Part shown: positions 1 through 10,842 of the stretch, piece by piece
Position numbering within the stretch: the stretch's first letter is position 1
Layout of the letters: the number at the start of each line of letters is the position of its first letter
Origin: Phaeoceros laevis
Taxonomy: Eukaryota; Anthocerotophyta; Anthocerotopsida; Notothyladales
DNA length: 64,000 nt
Direction of reading: 5' to 3'
Assembly: GCA_049999765.1 (NCBI GenBank)
Contig: JBNGIQ010009361.1
Coordinates: forward strand, 133,957 to 197,956
Made by a program: the position numbers and the translations under genes
Notes under the pieces: generated by a model
What the model was told of the DNA's origin: nothing
Databases searched by the model: none
What the model saw: the letters and a program-made list of their open reading frames with translations, nothing else

Positions 1-2
1 AT

Positions 3-541
3 TGCCCATTCAGCGGGAGCTGGAGCGCCGTGTCGCAGGCCAAGTTAGGGGATGCTGCTCCTCGCAGCCCCAACGTCTCCATCCCGCGTTTGCAGTGGCA
101 CGAAACCGGCACGGGCTATGTCAGCATTAGGCGGCCGTATGGCATTTCTAGGTGTAAGCTTCAATTTTAGATACCTCCACCTGTAGACAAGTTTGCATCT
201 ACCAGGTTATTAGCAGGTGCGGAAGGGCGGAAGGCGGACTACAGAACAATTGCTGCTGCCATTGCTGCTGGCCTCGTGATTGTGGCCATTCAAGATTCTG
301 CTCGAACCACTCATTGTTTGGATTGGGTGGTGGAGATCTGGAAGAGGTGAGGCTAAGCTCTGAACGTTCGGAACCCTGGAAGAATGTAAATGTGTGGCAG
401 GCACAAAATTGCTAATGTTACTAATTGTAAGCTCGCTTTTCTAACTTGTCAAATCCACCACCCTTGGAGGAAGCCAGAATTCTTGCAGCTTCAGTACACA
501 GAATGAGTTATCACACTGCTGAGGGGCAGAGCCTCTTATAG
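3..541 (+). CDS. Candidate small three-exon gene, 5' end outside window, function unknown
   Basis: Three segments join in a consistent reading frame: 3-151 (donor GTGTAAG at 152), 206-346 (preceded by CCAG, followed by GTGAGG) and 502-541, which ends in TAG after a short tail reading MSYHTAEGQSLL. The first exon reads smoothly (for example YVSIRRPYGISR). The second has a hydrophobic stretch (TIAAAIAAGLVIVAI) that could be a membrane segment, followed by HCLDWVVEIWKR. Phases match at both junctions. The first intron would be only 54 bp, short for a plant, which weakens the model. I recognise no family. It could be the 3' end of a real gene or chance open frames. Confidence 0.33.
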
Positions 542-567
542 GGAAGCCAGGTACATTTGGTCAGTCT

Positions 568-770
568 GGACTGCTTAACATGTATGCGAAATGTGATAGT
601 GTTGACAGGGATGTTTTAACATGGAATGCAATGATTGTGGGATATGCCAAGCACGGGATGGGTCAGGAAGCCCTTAAGCTTTAGAAGAGAACATGTGTGC
701 GGCGGGAAGGCCTCACTTTTCCCAATTCTGTTACATCTGTCATGTAATGCTGCAGGTTTAGTTCTGTTTT
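568..770 (+). pseudogene. PPR gene relic
   Basis: The + strand frame from 568 reads GLLNMYAKCDSVDRDVLTWN and continues AMIVGYAKHGMGQEALKL before a TAG at 682-684. This is the unmistakable end of an S motif and start of a P motif of a PLS-class PPR protein, with part of the S motif deleted between CDSV and DRDV. After a frame change the next bases read REGLTFPNSVTSVM, matching the usual REGLxPNSVTFxSVL of the following L motif, then a stop. No start codon or longer frame is present, so this is a decayed fragment. Confidence 0.8.
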
Positions 771-950
771 CGGTTTGCCAATGCTGTCTACAATCATGCA
801 CTGGACAGCTGAAAGACCCTGCTACTGAAACGACCCTACAGCTGAATGGCCCTACACTTGCGCACCACCATGGGGATGCAACATCAGCGCTTTTGGACGC
901 CTAAATTAAATCTGGGGGGCAGGCGCACATCCTGGAGCTGGAGCGGCGTT

Positions 951-2003
951 TCAATGTGCCTCCGAGGCAATGGATTTGCACAAGACACAAGTTCGTGCCC
1001 TGCAGTTGCTTAGCGACCAAGCTAGGCATACCGGACAGTAGCAGTGCAGTAGAGCGGCAAGAGTTGCTGTGGAGGCAGCATTTCGTAAGCATTTCACAGC
1101 ATCGTTTACTTCCTCCTTGTTACCAATTTCAAACATCTCCTCATCAACCCAAAAAGAACCTATTGAGGCGCCTACCGGAGGAAGATGCCGCTGCACCACC
1201 TCCGGAGGAAGATGCCGCTGCGCCACCTCCAGAAGAAGATGCCGCTGCGCCACCTNNNNNNNNNNCAGAAGAAGATGCCGCTGCGCCACCTCCAGAGGCA
1301 GACGCCCCAGCAGAGCCTTTTCCAGCAGAAGATGCTGCTGCGCCACCTCCAGACGAAGCACATGCCGATGCTGCGCCACTCCAGACGAAGACGACGCTGC
1401 CGACGCTGCACCACCTCCAGACGAAGCACAAGCAACAGCCGCTGAACCACCTCCTGATGGTGGAGGAGGCGACTCTGCAGATTGATCAGTTGTCTGGTCT
1501 TCAACAGATTCGCTATCACCTTCAATAGGAGCTGCAACCAGTGGTGAGGCACGATGAGGAGGAGCTGAGGGACCACCTGCTGATGGTGGACTCTGAACCG
1601 GGGGAGGGGGTGAGCTATTAATTGAAGGTGGGGCAAGAGGAGGAGACGGATGACGCGGACCAGGAGTCGGGGAAGGACTAGCGGGTGACACACTTGAAGG
1701 TGGGGAAGGAGCAGGAGATGAATGACGAGGATTAGGAGTAGGTCCTGGAGATGAATGGCGAGGACTAGGAGTGGGAACTACAGTGGGTAATGGATCAAGA
1801 GCATCATTTTGCTCGTCATAGTCATTTATGTAGCTTACTTCCTCCTTGTTACCAATTTCAAACCCATGGTTCGGGACCTTTGACACCTTGCTAGTTTCTT
1901 TGAAGTTGTTGTTGGTGACACTTATATCACCTCCCAGGGCATGGCTTGTACAAATTATAAGTGTCATGCTTCCAATAAGTAAAAGTAACTTTGATATTTT
2001 CAT
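951..2003 (-). CDS. Secreted Pro-rich / arabinogalactan-like protein, frame uncertain at 3' end
   Basis: The ATG at 2003 starts a typical signal peptide (MKISKLLLLIGSMTLIICTS, cleavage near residue 22-24). Residues about 25-70 are polar and acidic (FEIGNKEEV at 48-56). Residues about 71-160 are dense in Pro with SP, AP, TP and SPPPP motifs typical of hydroxyproline-rich cell-wall proteins. A Gly/Ala/Ser segment follows (GGGAASAASSSS), then 27-bp DNA repeats. As written the frame stays open to 951 (350 aa), but near 1379 one C is missing relative to the repeat consensus. With that base the Gly-Ala-Ser repeat frame would continue and end at 1144. A 10-N gap in the repeats makes the C-terminus unreliable. 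Upstream in-frame codons to 2321 lack a signal-like start, so 2003 is preferred. Likely extracellular or cell-wall; no enzyme domain seen. Confidence 0.6.
   Translation of the reverse strand: MKISKLLLLIGSMTLIICTSHALGGDISVTNNNFKETSKVSKVPNHGFEIGNKEEVSYINDYDEQNDALDPLPTVVPTPSPRHSSPGPTPNPRHSSPAPSPPSSVSPASPSPTPGPRHPSPPLAPPSINSSPPPPVQSPPSAGGPSAPPHRASPLVAAPIEGDSESVEDQTTDQSAESPPPPSGGGSAAVACASSGGGAASAASSSSGVAQHRHVLRLEVAQQHLLLEKALLGRLPLEVAQRHLLLXXXXVAQRHLLLEVAQRHLPPEVVQRHLPPVGASIGSFWVDEEMFEIGNKEEVNDAVKCLRNAASTATLAALLHCYCPVCLAWSLSNCRARTCVLCKSIASEAH
1106..1134. repeat. 29-bp direct repeat, copy 1 (copy 2 at 1835-1863)
   Basis: The same 29 bases, containing TTCCTCCTTGTTACCAATTT, occur at 1106-1134 and 1835-1863. 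On the - strand, in the frame running from ATG 2003, both copies encode FEIGNKEEV, once just before the Pro-rich region and once near the C-terminus. This suggests an internal duplication of the gene. Confidence 0.85.
1181..1445. repeat. 27-bp tandem repeats interrupted by a 10-N gap
   Basis: Units of about 27 bp built on GAAGATGCCGCTGCGCCACC recur roughly eight to nine times, some diverged. The + strand reads EEDAAAPPP and the - strand reads GGGAAASSS or VAQRHLLLE, which is why several frames on both strands stay open here. N positions 1256-1265 fall inside the array, so copy number and frame are uncertain. Confidence 0.85.
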
Positions 2004-2493
2004 TTTCCTCCTCCCTTGAAGATTTTTTATTTGTGTCTCTGTCATCCAATCCATATAATGAGATTTTAAGCGTAAGCAAAAGAAGAAACAAAATATCAAT
2101 TTAGTACAGAAATATGTACTTACTGTATAATATATGAATATATGCAGATGCTTACAGGTCACCGCAAGAAATGATGATTGTGCTATGCAAACTCTACCAA
2201 GGCGTCTAGTAGAGGAAGTGTGGCAAAGGAGAACCCTTGTAAACTTGGACTGCGTGAAGATAACAAGAGAACTCAAATCATGTATTAATCTCATAGAATT
2301 ATGAATGAAGGTAAGTTGCATTGCAATATATGCAAAAGCTTTGCCTAACTTTAGTTGTATCCATTGACAACCATACTAGAATCTTCTTATTAGGGTTGTA
2401 TATGTTTCGGATGACCTTGTTTTTCTTAGTTTAACTTAACTATTAAAGGAGCTTTAATTAAGTGGCCTTTAAGAATAGAAAAAATAGAAGGTA

Positions 2494-3072
2494 CCTACAA
2501 CCCTTGTAGTTGCTGAATAAAGATGCATTTTGGGAACCCATGCTTACTAGATTCTCAAAAACTGTCTTGCTCGCTCTATGCCTTCTTCAGGCACTGAACA
2601 AAGACATGATGCCAACATAGCTACTCCCGAAAGGCAACAACTCTGCCTAATCTAGATACCATGCACGCCGAAGAAGATCAATCATGCAATTGTGATGCTC
2701 AAGAGTGGATGCCACATTCTTCCACCACGGTCTTACAGAACTCGTGACCCTCCTTTACTAGGCCCTCATGACTTAGGCCACAAGAAGCGAGGTGAAAGTT
2801 GCTCCGTTTGCACTAACACCGTTGCACTCTGTCTCCTGAATAAACTCTATGGCCTTGGGACTTCATCATTTTGACCAAACCCATTTATCATAGCATTCAC
2901 GTCACCAATCCTTTGTGGGCAAATTCAAAAACCTTGCGTGCACCTTCTAACATGCCACACTTGGCATATATATCAGCCAGGTGCTGACCAGCTCCAGGGT
3001 CTCAGCCTCTAGTCCTCTTTCCAAAATCTGTGAATGAAGCCGCTTGCCTTGCTGTAAAGCAGCTACATTCCC
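2494..3072 (-). pseudogene. PPR pseudogene, E-type tail, multiple frameshifts
   Basis: Reading the - strand from 3072: AALQQGKRLHSQILERGLEAE (L motif), then in another frame LADIYAKCGMLEGARKVFEF (S motif) and GLVT followed by a lost base before NAMINGFGQNDEV (P motif). Next come AIEFIQETECNGVSANGATF, SHEGLVKEGHEFCKTVVEE, CMIDLLRRAWYLD with an in-frame stop, and finally TVFENLVSMGSQNASLF, the E1 signature. The order P-L-S-E1 is intact but at least five frame changes or stops interrupt it. It is not closely similar to the intact PPR genes of the window, which have acidic L-motif inserts, so it may derive from a different PPR subfamily. Confidence 0.8.
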
Positions 3073-3114
3073 ACATCCCTCTCGAATTCCCACATCCCTT
3101 CGAGAGGGATGTGG
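3071..3114. repeat. Perfect 16-bp inverted repeat (hairpin)
   Basis: The arm 3071-3086 (CCACATCCCTCTCGAA) is the exact reverse complement of 3099-3114, with a 12-nt loop. It abuts the upstream end of the PPR pseudogene. It could be a fold-back scar of a transposon excision or repair event. Confidence 0.85.
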
Positions 3115-4994
3115 CAAGAGGCAACATGGTGCCGGGACATGACTTTGCCTAGATTGGTTGATCATGAAGGCAACAACCCCGCGTTCGACTAAGTGGACGC
3201 TCTAGCGCACTCTCCACTGCTCTCTAGTTCCCTTCGTGTTTTGCAAAAGCATCACAAAGGCTCCATGTCACAATGGTCACCATGTCGTCCAAGCCCTAAG
3301 CGTCGGGTATCATGCTCCTGCTAACTTGTCCTAATAGCGACAAGGTGAAACAACGGAAGGTTGAATGGCTTCCCGGAATCTTGGCGGATTTCCCTCTTCT
3401 ACACTTCCTCTTGGTTTGCTTGGAAGATGGTGACAGAGAATATGTACTGCACTGCAGCAGACTGAAAGTCAGATGCGGGAGGAGCTGGGGGGCTTTGCGT
3501 CAAGTATTAATTTACGCCAGCGGCATGCAATTCAGCATTGGAGGAGATTCCACGAGCTCCTACCAGCTCCTTGCGCAACCGACTCTGGCAGCTATATGGC
3601 CAGAACTGTGTCAAAGCCTGGAGGTACGTACGTAAGTAGCTCATGTTTCAAGATCGCCAAGACATGGCTCAAGTTCAGGAAGCGCTGCTTTCAGCCACAA
3701 ATTTGGTTTGCAGTAAGATGGATACCTGAATATACAACAAGCGAAATCTTTTGGTGCTCAAAAAAACAGGACTGAGGCATATCTACAAGAGGAAACCAGA
3801 ACCATCTTGCACGAGCAAATGCTGGATTCAAATCTACTCTGTGCGAATCCCACCAAAACTAGCACAGCCTAACCTTCGGATAAGACCTTCATCCCGGTGG
3901 GCTCATCAATCAGAGGATTTGCATAAAATGATCCTTTAAGGACATCTGTACAATCTCTGGTCAACATATGGACATCAGGAAGCCACAACCCCGAAAAGGC
4001 CTGGAGCAAACAAATCTTCAAAGTGCAGAGCCCGTCTACCTGGCTTTCCAGTCTCCAAAGCCTCTTTGCCATGAATCCAGCCGAAGGAGTACCTTCAGGA
4101 AAGTGGATAATATCAGTCAAAACCAGTCAGTCACCTTGGTTGCGCCAACACCATGCTCCTCATAGCATGCTTACGTGGGAACCAACCACCTGACTGAGTG
4201 CAGATAGTGCACCTGCTGTCGGGATCTTCGAGTGGCATCCTTTCCTCGACTGGAACGGCAGCAACTCTGGCATTATGTACAACAAGTCAGAATTTAACCC
4301 TGCTGACGAGCAGGACAACCACTTCACCTCTCGGAAAGCAACAGCAACCTCCTCCTCAATTCAGGATATTTGCACAGTTACACATGTTCCTAGTCAATCC
4401 AAGGGATCAATATGAAGGCCACGATGTCTGTATGCTCTAGCTGGCGATCAGTGTGAGAAGAATCACCTTTGCGCTTTTTCTGCAGACAAGATGGTAAAAC
4501 TTGCTGCTGTACAGACTTCCGTGCTTTGCATTTTGGAACTCCAAGTTTGTCGTCGCTGACTATTTGCTACTTTTGTCAGGGACTAGGGATGAAGATATGG
4601 TATTGCCAGGTAGCAGTATGCAAGATAAGTAATAAGACCTTCCAGCCGTACCTGGATCTTATGCTCGATAATCCTTGTTGCAACATATTGTGGCACCTGA
4701 GTCACTTTCTCTTCCTCTTTATTGATGGTGGAAGAGCCAAGCCAATTGCTGATGTTGCCATTCTCGGAAGGTGAGAGCTCCGAGAATGAGACTAAACGAG
4801 AGCCTGAGACTACAGCGACTGTAATATGTGTAAAGTAGTGAAGCACATCGTTACCGCCGTGCTCTTCACTCTTTGGAGAGTTTTTTGAGAAGCTTACGGC
4901 GGAAGTGTTGGCTTAGACTACTTTACGAAGAACTAGGGTTTCAGACGAGTGCGAGCAGGCATTTCCTTTCTTCTGGGGTCGATTTGAAGAGACC
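3115..4994. other. Unassigned stretch with weak exon-like segments; 5'UTR/promoter of V-ATPase G at its right end
   Basis: No gene is recognised. On the - strand, open segments with gene-like composition occur around 4790-4650 (reads SELSPSENGNISNWLGSS), 4530-4440 (reads QQQVLPSCLQKKRKG), 4350-4170 (reads EVKWLSCSSAGLNSDLLY) and 4110-3870 (reads PTGMKVLSEG before a stop). On the + strand, 3450-3640 reads QMREELGGFASSINLRQRH. They do not assemble into one frame with convincing splice sites and could be remnants. The last ~130 bases before 4995 are presumably leader and promoter of the V-ATPase gene. Confidence 0.3.
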
Positions 4995-5576
4995 ATGGCG
5001 GATCACGCGGACAAGGGCGGGATCCAGTTGCTTCTGGCAGCGGAGCAGGATGCACAGCGCATTGTTACAAATGCAAGAGCTGGTAGGATTCGCTGTGCGC
5101 GATTCTGGTTATTTATGTTACAAAGAATGAGACACTGACGATTGGTGTGAAATTCTGGTGAATTGCTTCAGCCAAGACAGCGAGGTTGCGGCAAGCAAAA
5201 GAGGAAGCGGAGCGGGAGGTAGCTGCCTATCGTGCTCAGCGGGAGGCTGAATTCAAGCGCAAAGTCTCTGAGGTGAGCAATCGAGCGTCATGCGCTTTCT
5301 TTTTGACGCAGGTGTTCCGCTCTCTTTCTTCTCTGAGGTTCATTGGGTGTTCAGTCAAGCGGGAATTCAGGGCAGAATGTCAAGCGATTAGAGGCGGAAA
5401 CTTCCACCAAGATTGAGGCCCTGCAAAACGATGCAGCAGAGCTTTCAGGCGAGGTAAGCACACCGGCTCTCAAGAGTTGTAATGTAGTTGTTCACGAAGC
5501 TGGGCTGACTATGTGAACGCATGACGCGCAGATTGTCAATCTTCTAGTGAAATACGTGACCACAGTGAGAAACTAG
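4995..5576 (+). CDS. VHA-G: V-type proton ATPase subunit G (peripheral stalk)
   Basis: Four exons join cleanly: 4995-5082, 5172-5272, 5355-5453 and 5532-5576, all with GT..AG introns of about 78-89 bp. The 110-residue product has the family's standard length. It opens with MADHADKGGIQLLLAAEQDA and continues with an AKTARLRQAKEEAEREV helix, the segment NVKRLEAET, and the ending VNLLVKYVTTVRN. Subunit G pairs with subunit E in the peripheral stalk that ties the V1 head to the Vo membrane sector of vacuolar/endomembrane proton pumps. The charged helical sequence fits that role. The start is the first ATG in a good context (ACCATGG). A possible polyadenylation signal AATAAA lies at 5979-5984. The gene is convergent with the next gene. 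Confidence 0.95.
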
Positions 5577-6247
5577 CGCCCTCTAAGAACATCTGAACAG
5601 CTTGGAAGGAGTGTTGAGCGCAATGGGGTTTGCACTTTTGTTGCCCAGGGCAGTGGCACCCTGAACTATGAAAATTTGTTTGGCATTTTCAAACTTCATG
5701 ACAACCTTAAGTTCCAAAGTTTGGAAAATTGCACAAGGTACAGAAGCTAGAACCAAGCAGCCACGACTCACAAGCCGGGGACGTTCCAACTTTTCATTCC
5801 ATTACTGAGCCACCAACTAGCACGACAATCTGAGCGCACATGTCAACCAGGATGTCTGTCAAATTTGAAACATTAGGATAATCATCTCACTGAAAGGAAG
5901 GGATGGCACCCCCTTTCAAGTAGATAAAATCATAGAAAGTACTGTACATGCTGTTCATTTTGTTACAGCACGGTAGAAAATAAAATACAGACGTCTCAGA
6001 CCTTGTTCCCTGTACAGCCTTCAGAATGAATGTAGATCTGGCAAATCAACACATTCAGGCTCAAGGGTTAAGGTTCCATGGACAGCAACGGAGGCAGGTG
6101 GTGGCAGGAAAACAATAGACGGGGACAGACTTTTCGCTCTACAACAACCCGGGAACTGATAAGATACAGACAGACCAGGGAACTGATAAGACAGACCTGA
6201 TAAGAGCAGTGTTGAGAACCGATGGGTTGAGCTGCAGGGGTCCCAGG
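5577..6247. other. Intergenic, shared 3' flank of two convergent genes
   Basis: No ORF of note. It should hold the 3' UTR of the V-ATPase G gene (+) and of the GIL1-like gene (-). A possible AATAAA is at 5979-5984. Confidence 0.6.
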
Positions 6248-7755
6248 CTATCTGCAAGTGAAATGCTGGTAGACCTGGCACTTAGTGACCCTCTGCTGAG
6301 CTCTGAACCCAGGCATAGTCATAAACTCCACCCTGGGCTTCACGCATTTCCTGCAGGTCTCATAGGGTGGGATGGCCACAACCTCCACGTACCTCCCATC
6401 GATGGTGGTGCCCCTGCCCACCCTCAGAATACTGCAAACGGGATTGGCAGCATGTGCCAGCCTGTGAAGAAGCCAAACATTCTTGGCCGCATCCAGGAAG
6501 GAGCCGGTAAAGACCGCCCTCTGATCAGCGTTCTGGAACACAATATTCCAGGGAAAGAGGAACCACATCTCCCGCATTTTCCCATCACAAAAGCGCAAGA
6601 AGTCTGGGTCGAACAAACTGTGCTGCCCGTTCACCGCATCCACTGCATCAACGGACTTGAGCATCTCGTATTCCGCCAGCCGGGCAGAGCAACGTTCCTG
6701 TGGATCGATTATTTTAGTGATTCCAGCATCATCAAAACTCTCGTTCTCGAACGAATGGAACAAGGCTCTGTTGATGTGAGCCTCGAGCACAAACGCTGAA
6801 TGCTCCTTGCGTGCAAACGTCGTCCTTGGCTCCATGTCGGATAGGGCCTTCCAAACCTGCACATACCTGAAGTTGACGTTCCACCAAGGCGTAAGGATTG
6901 TGCATACCTCATCGCCGAAAAACACAAGCAGACAGACAGAGTAGCAAATTCACCAACAAGCTCAAGACGCAAGAATGACGAAGTGTCATGTAGGTACCCC
7001 GAGGCCTCCATCTGCTTCATAAAAATTCGACAAAAGCATCGCACAGCTATCCTGCTCCGCGTCACAGCCGTGTCGAACAACACCAGAACCGCCAACTGGT
7101 CATTGTCCACCAGCTTCAAGCCCGCCAGGTATCCGGACAAGCTCTCGTAGGAACCCTTCTCCGGCACGCCCCCTCCCAAGGGAGAGTCTCGTGCAGCGCG
7201 GGTAGGTGTGAAGCGCTTGGCTCCCATCATCCATCTCTCATGCTCCTGTCCAAAAAGCTGGAGCTGCTGGAGCTTCCACTGCAGAATGTCGATGGTGTCC
7301 TGCTTGTCAGCCAGAGCCGACTCCTGCCGCCTGCTCAGCTCCAGCAGCTCCCTTGCACGCCTCTCCACCAGCTTCCGGGTTCCAGAAGGCCTCCTCCCGG
7401 GCACGCACCCGAAGAGGCTGGAGAACATACCGCTCCAGGGGCCCTTGGGCCGGCCGCCCTTGCTGCTGTGGAAGGCATCGTAGATTACATCGTCTCGGAA
7501 GAAGAGATCCGCCATCGAGTACCCGCCCGACTCCCGAGGAGACTCCATGTCACCCAGGCCGGAAGTCCTCCTGGCGGGACGCCTCCGCGGGAGAGGCCGC
7601 TTGTCCGCCGGGTGGTGCCGCACGTTCTTCACGCCGTAATCATCCTCGTAAGGCGGTGCCATGGCGTGAACTCTGGCATCCCCCCTGAAGTAACTGTCGT
7701 ACGCATCGGTCTCAGGATTGGCTCTGCGCCTCTCAAACTGCGCAGGGACAGCCAT
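6248..7755 (-). CDS. GIL1/IRKI-family (DUF641-type) protein
   Basis: Two exons: 7755-6998 and 6866-6248, joined by a 131-bp intron (donor GTACCT, acceptor TTCAG) in matching phase, giving 458 aa. The C-terminal half is diagnostic of the plant GRAVITROPIC IN THE LIGHT 1 / IRK-interacting family: VWLLHRLAHA (about 383-392), RVGRGTTIDGRYVEVV (about 401-416), and VEFMTMPGFR (about 432-441) near the end. The N-terminal half has a charged helical segment (KLVERRARELLELSRRQESA) likely to form a coiled coil. The junction gives EASGYVQVWKALSDMEP, aligning with the family's conserved GWDLDxAAxxIEP-like region. Members act in light/gravity signalling or as receptor-kinase partners. Which role applies here cannot be told. 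ATG at 7755 is the first in frame. Confidence 0.85.
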
Positions 7756-10700
7756 TCAGCCCTCCCCTTCCTCTCAATCTGCCAAAGCCAGCAGCAACGA
7801 CGAAGCTAGCTTTTGAACATTCCAAGGACCTCTACGCTCTCTCTAAGGAACACAAACCTGCCATTCCTGCGGAAACCTTGCTCCCACTGCCGCATCCGGC
7901 CCATACCGCGCAGCGCCCCGCCGATTGGATGAATACGCCCGGCTTCCCATCAAAGCCAACAGCTGCTGCTCCTACCAATCCCGAAACCGTGGAACTTGCA
8001 AGGCAGATGACTCTAGGCCAGCAAGGGCGGCCCCGAAGAAGGCGGTGTCCTCCTCTCCCCGCCATCCCTCACCAAAGCGTCCATCTCATCAGCAGCAAAA
8101 TTAAATCCAGGACTTCAACAACCTGGCTAGCCTAGATCCGTGCCTTTCATATCCCTCTCCTCACCTCTCCAAGACTCCAACACCCTGCTTCCCTCAACAC
8201 CTCCTCTCAACCCCGGAATCAATCAATCCTGCCTCCAATTTCCCCCTCCCCTTCCCTTCCCGCAGCTCAACTCAATGCTCCAATCCCTCCTCCGGCAGCA
8301 GACAATCCTGCAACCAACGAGGACTCCCCGGCCGCCCCGGCCGGCAGAGGTAATCCAAATCCAAAATCCAAATCTGGAGCAGCAGCAGGAAGCAAACCAG
8401 ATCGGACAAAGGCGGGCCAGCAAAGCGGCCCGGTCAGAATCACACGACTTGCGGTGCCAATCCCGACGCACCAGGCCTCCGGCTCTTCTGCGGAGATAAG
8501 GCACCTCCACCAGTATCGCATGCTCAGCGGCAAGAAGAACGGGCTCGAGCTCCGAGAAGGAGAAATGTGCCTCTTTCTGCAGGAAGCAGAGTACAGCAGC
8601 AGAGGTAGGCAGGCAAACGACCCCTTCCACTTGGTACGTCGTCGTCGCGCGCCGTCAGTCGGGCCACGCGGCCACGCCCCGTTTGAATAATCCCCGTTCC
8701 CCCGCTCGCTCACAAACGCGCTAACCCTAATTATCAGTACGGGTAGAACCTAGTTGGGAGTTCTAATGACAGAACACACGTCCGTCACGCCCCTCCCCCC
8801 TTCTCAACCCTAATTTCGAAAAGCAACACACCGATAGGGCCGATACCTTCCCACCAGTCGTTACGGCGACGTACAGTGCACCGCAAGGACCGTTGACATT
8901 AGGTCGTTCTCATAATTACCCGTCGTTGGCGCCTCGACAAACGGGTAACCGTCACACTTTTATTACAAGCCCAAGGCAGTTAATACTGTACGTTACCACC
9001 GCCCACACTCCAACGCATGTAAGAAACACATAAAGTAGACAACACACAATGGAGTAAATTGTAAAAGAAGAAAAAAAGAGTAGCGTGCTGCACTCACACC
9101 AGAAAACAAGCAGATATTATTGGGCCCGGGCAATACGGGGACCGGCCATTCGTCAGCACCCCTTCCCGCTTGGAAGATCTGCGCCCTGCTGGGCCCGGCT
9201 CATAACTTTGCCATCCCAAAATAGCACTGCGTCTAGCGCTAAAGCCGAGAAGACGCCAACAGGGCCGCCCTTGCCTTCCACGCGGAGGAGGCTGGGCCAG
9301 CGGGGCCCACCGCTCACGCTGGCGTGGCGGCTTCTCGAATTCCCGTGTCACCATGCACTCATCATCAGCGACAAGGAAAACATATAGCATCAGATGGCCT
9401 GCCTGCATGGTCCGAACAGCAATTTGGCAAGTGGTGCATGGCTAACAGTAGATTAGGGTTGCCAGTTAGTTTTTCCACTGTGGGAGTCGATAGATGTGAA
9501 AAGCCCTGGCAATGATGGCGCCGGGACTTGTGCTTTGTCGCATCCTGTAACGACGGGAAAAAGGCTTCGTTACGAGATGCGCAGTCGACTGGAGTCGTGT
9601 GGAACGAGACGTAAGATGGCCCAGGATGGACATGGCCGGAAGGTGTGGGGAAAGCGGGCTTGCTTGCTTTATTAGCTGCCATGAGGCCCATGCGGGCGTC
9701 GTTGGGGAAGGAAACCTGGAAAAGACGTTTATGCCAGCAACAGATATTTTTGTGGCCAGTAGGATGGGATATGGGCGCGTCCAATCCAGGCCTTTTTCTG
9801 GAGTGTGCTCCTGTTGGTAGCAAGCTGATCTGCATGGTAGAAAAAGGCTGCACAGCTAGCACGTCACTGACGACAGTAGTGAAAACGATGTCATTCACAC
9901 TACCAGCGTGACGCTGTGTTGTGGCTGCTGCGTAAGTTGACACGGTCACACAAACAAAAGAGAGAATAGTCTAGCAGAATATGGGATGCGACGCTGGCTG
10001 GTTCCTCTCAGTCTGGGCCAAGTCGTTGGCACTATCGGAGACAAATGTCAGTGGGCATCGGCACGTGGATCCGTCTTCGCCTTCCAAGTACCATTGTGAC
10101 AAAATGGTGACCAAGGGGTCTTGGCTTGTCTCATAACGAACGACTCACGATAGAAATATCAGCCTTACTGGGCCCAAAAGAGGGTGGTGCACCAGGTGCA
10201 GGCTGCACCGGCCATACGTAACTTGAGAAGCTTCTGCTTCTCAATCTGGGAGCACGAAACAAGCAATCCAGAGACGTTAGCCATAGAAGCTGGCAAGCAT
10301 TTTACCTGAGGCTCTCACTAGAGAACAAGATCCTTCACCAATAAGGACAAGACCAGGCTCCGCATTCCAGCCTGGCAGTCGTTAGTGTAGAGTCCACAGA
10401 CCAGCTGGCTTTGATTCTCCACCATCTTCTCTGAAAGTGTCTCTCGTTTATTCGTGACACTGTGGCATCCGTGCATTTTCAGTTGTCTAGTGGTCTTTGG
10501 ACTCTTCGGACACTCGTACTTCATTCGAGAGGCTCCACTGCTGGCTGGCACATGCCTTCAAACAGCAACAGCAGACCAAATGTCTTTCATCAGAGTCGCA
10601 CCCACTTCCAGGCACTCGGTTATACAAACATACAGATGAATCCATACTCCAAATATTAATATTGAACTCCAATGGCACACACTTACTGGATTCGGTAACG

Positions 10701-10842
10701 AGGGCTTTACATAGGTGCCCAGTCTGCTAGTAGGTACCCAATCTGGTGGCTGGGTAGTCGAGCATAAGGTAAGAGTCCAACTGTGAAACCTGTTAGGATC
10801 ACCACCTTGTTTCAAAAGCTCCAAATCACACATGCTTTGGCA
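7756..10842. other. Non-coding: GIL1-like 5' flank and PPR gene 3' flank
   Basis: The region 7756-8830 is C/T- and CA-rich, as expected of promoter and leader of the GIL1-like gene, with CCCTAA-containing motifs near 8725 and 8811. From 8830 to 10300 I see no coding pattern. The longest open frame (9949-9365, - strand) has no domain and an unlikely composition. The stretch 10300-10842 is presumably the 3' UTR of the PPR gene. Confidence 0.55.

Noticed and set aside
6209-6799. 196-codon + strand frame
   Set aside because: Exactly antisense to exon 2 of the GIL1-like gene; that strand has a family match, this one does not.
9365-9949. 194-codon open frame on the - strand
   Set aside because: Starts with a non-ATG codon, composition is unlike the real genes, no domain or splice partner; treated as chance.
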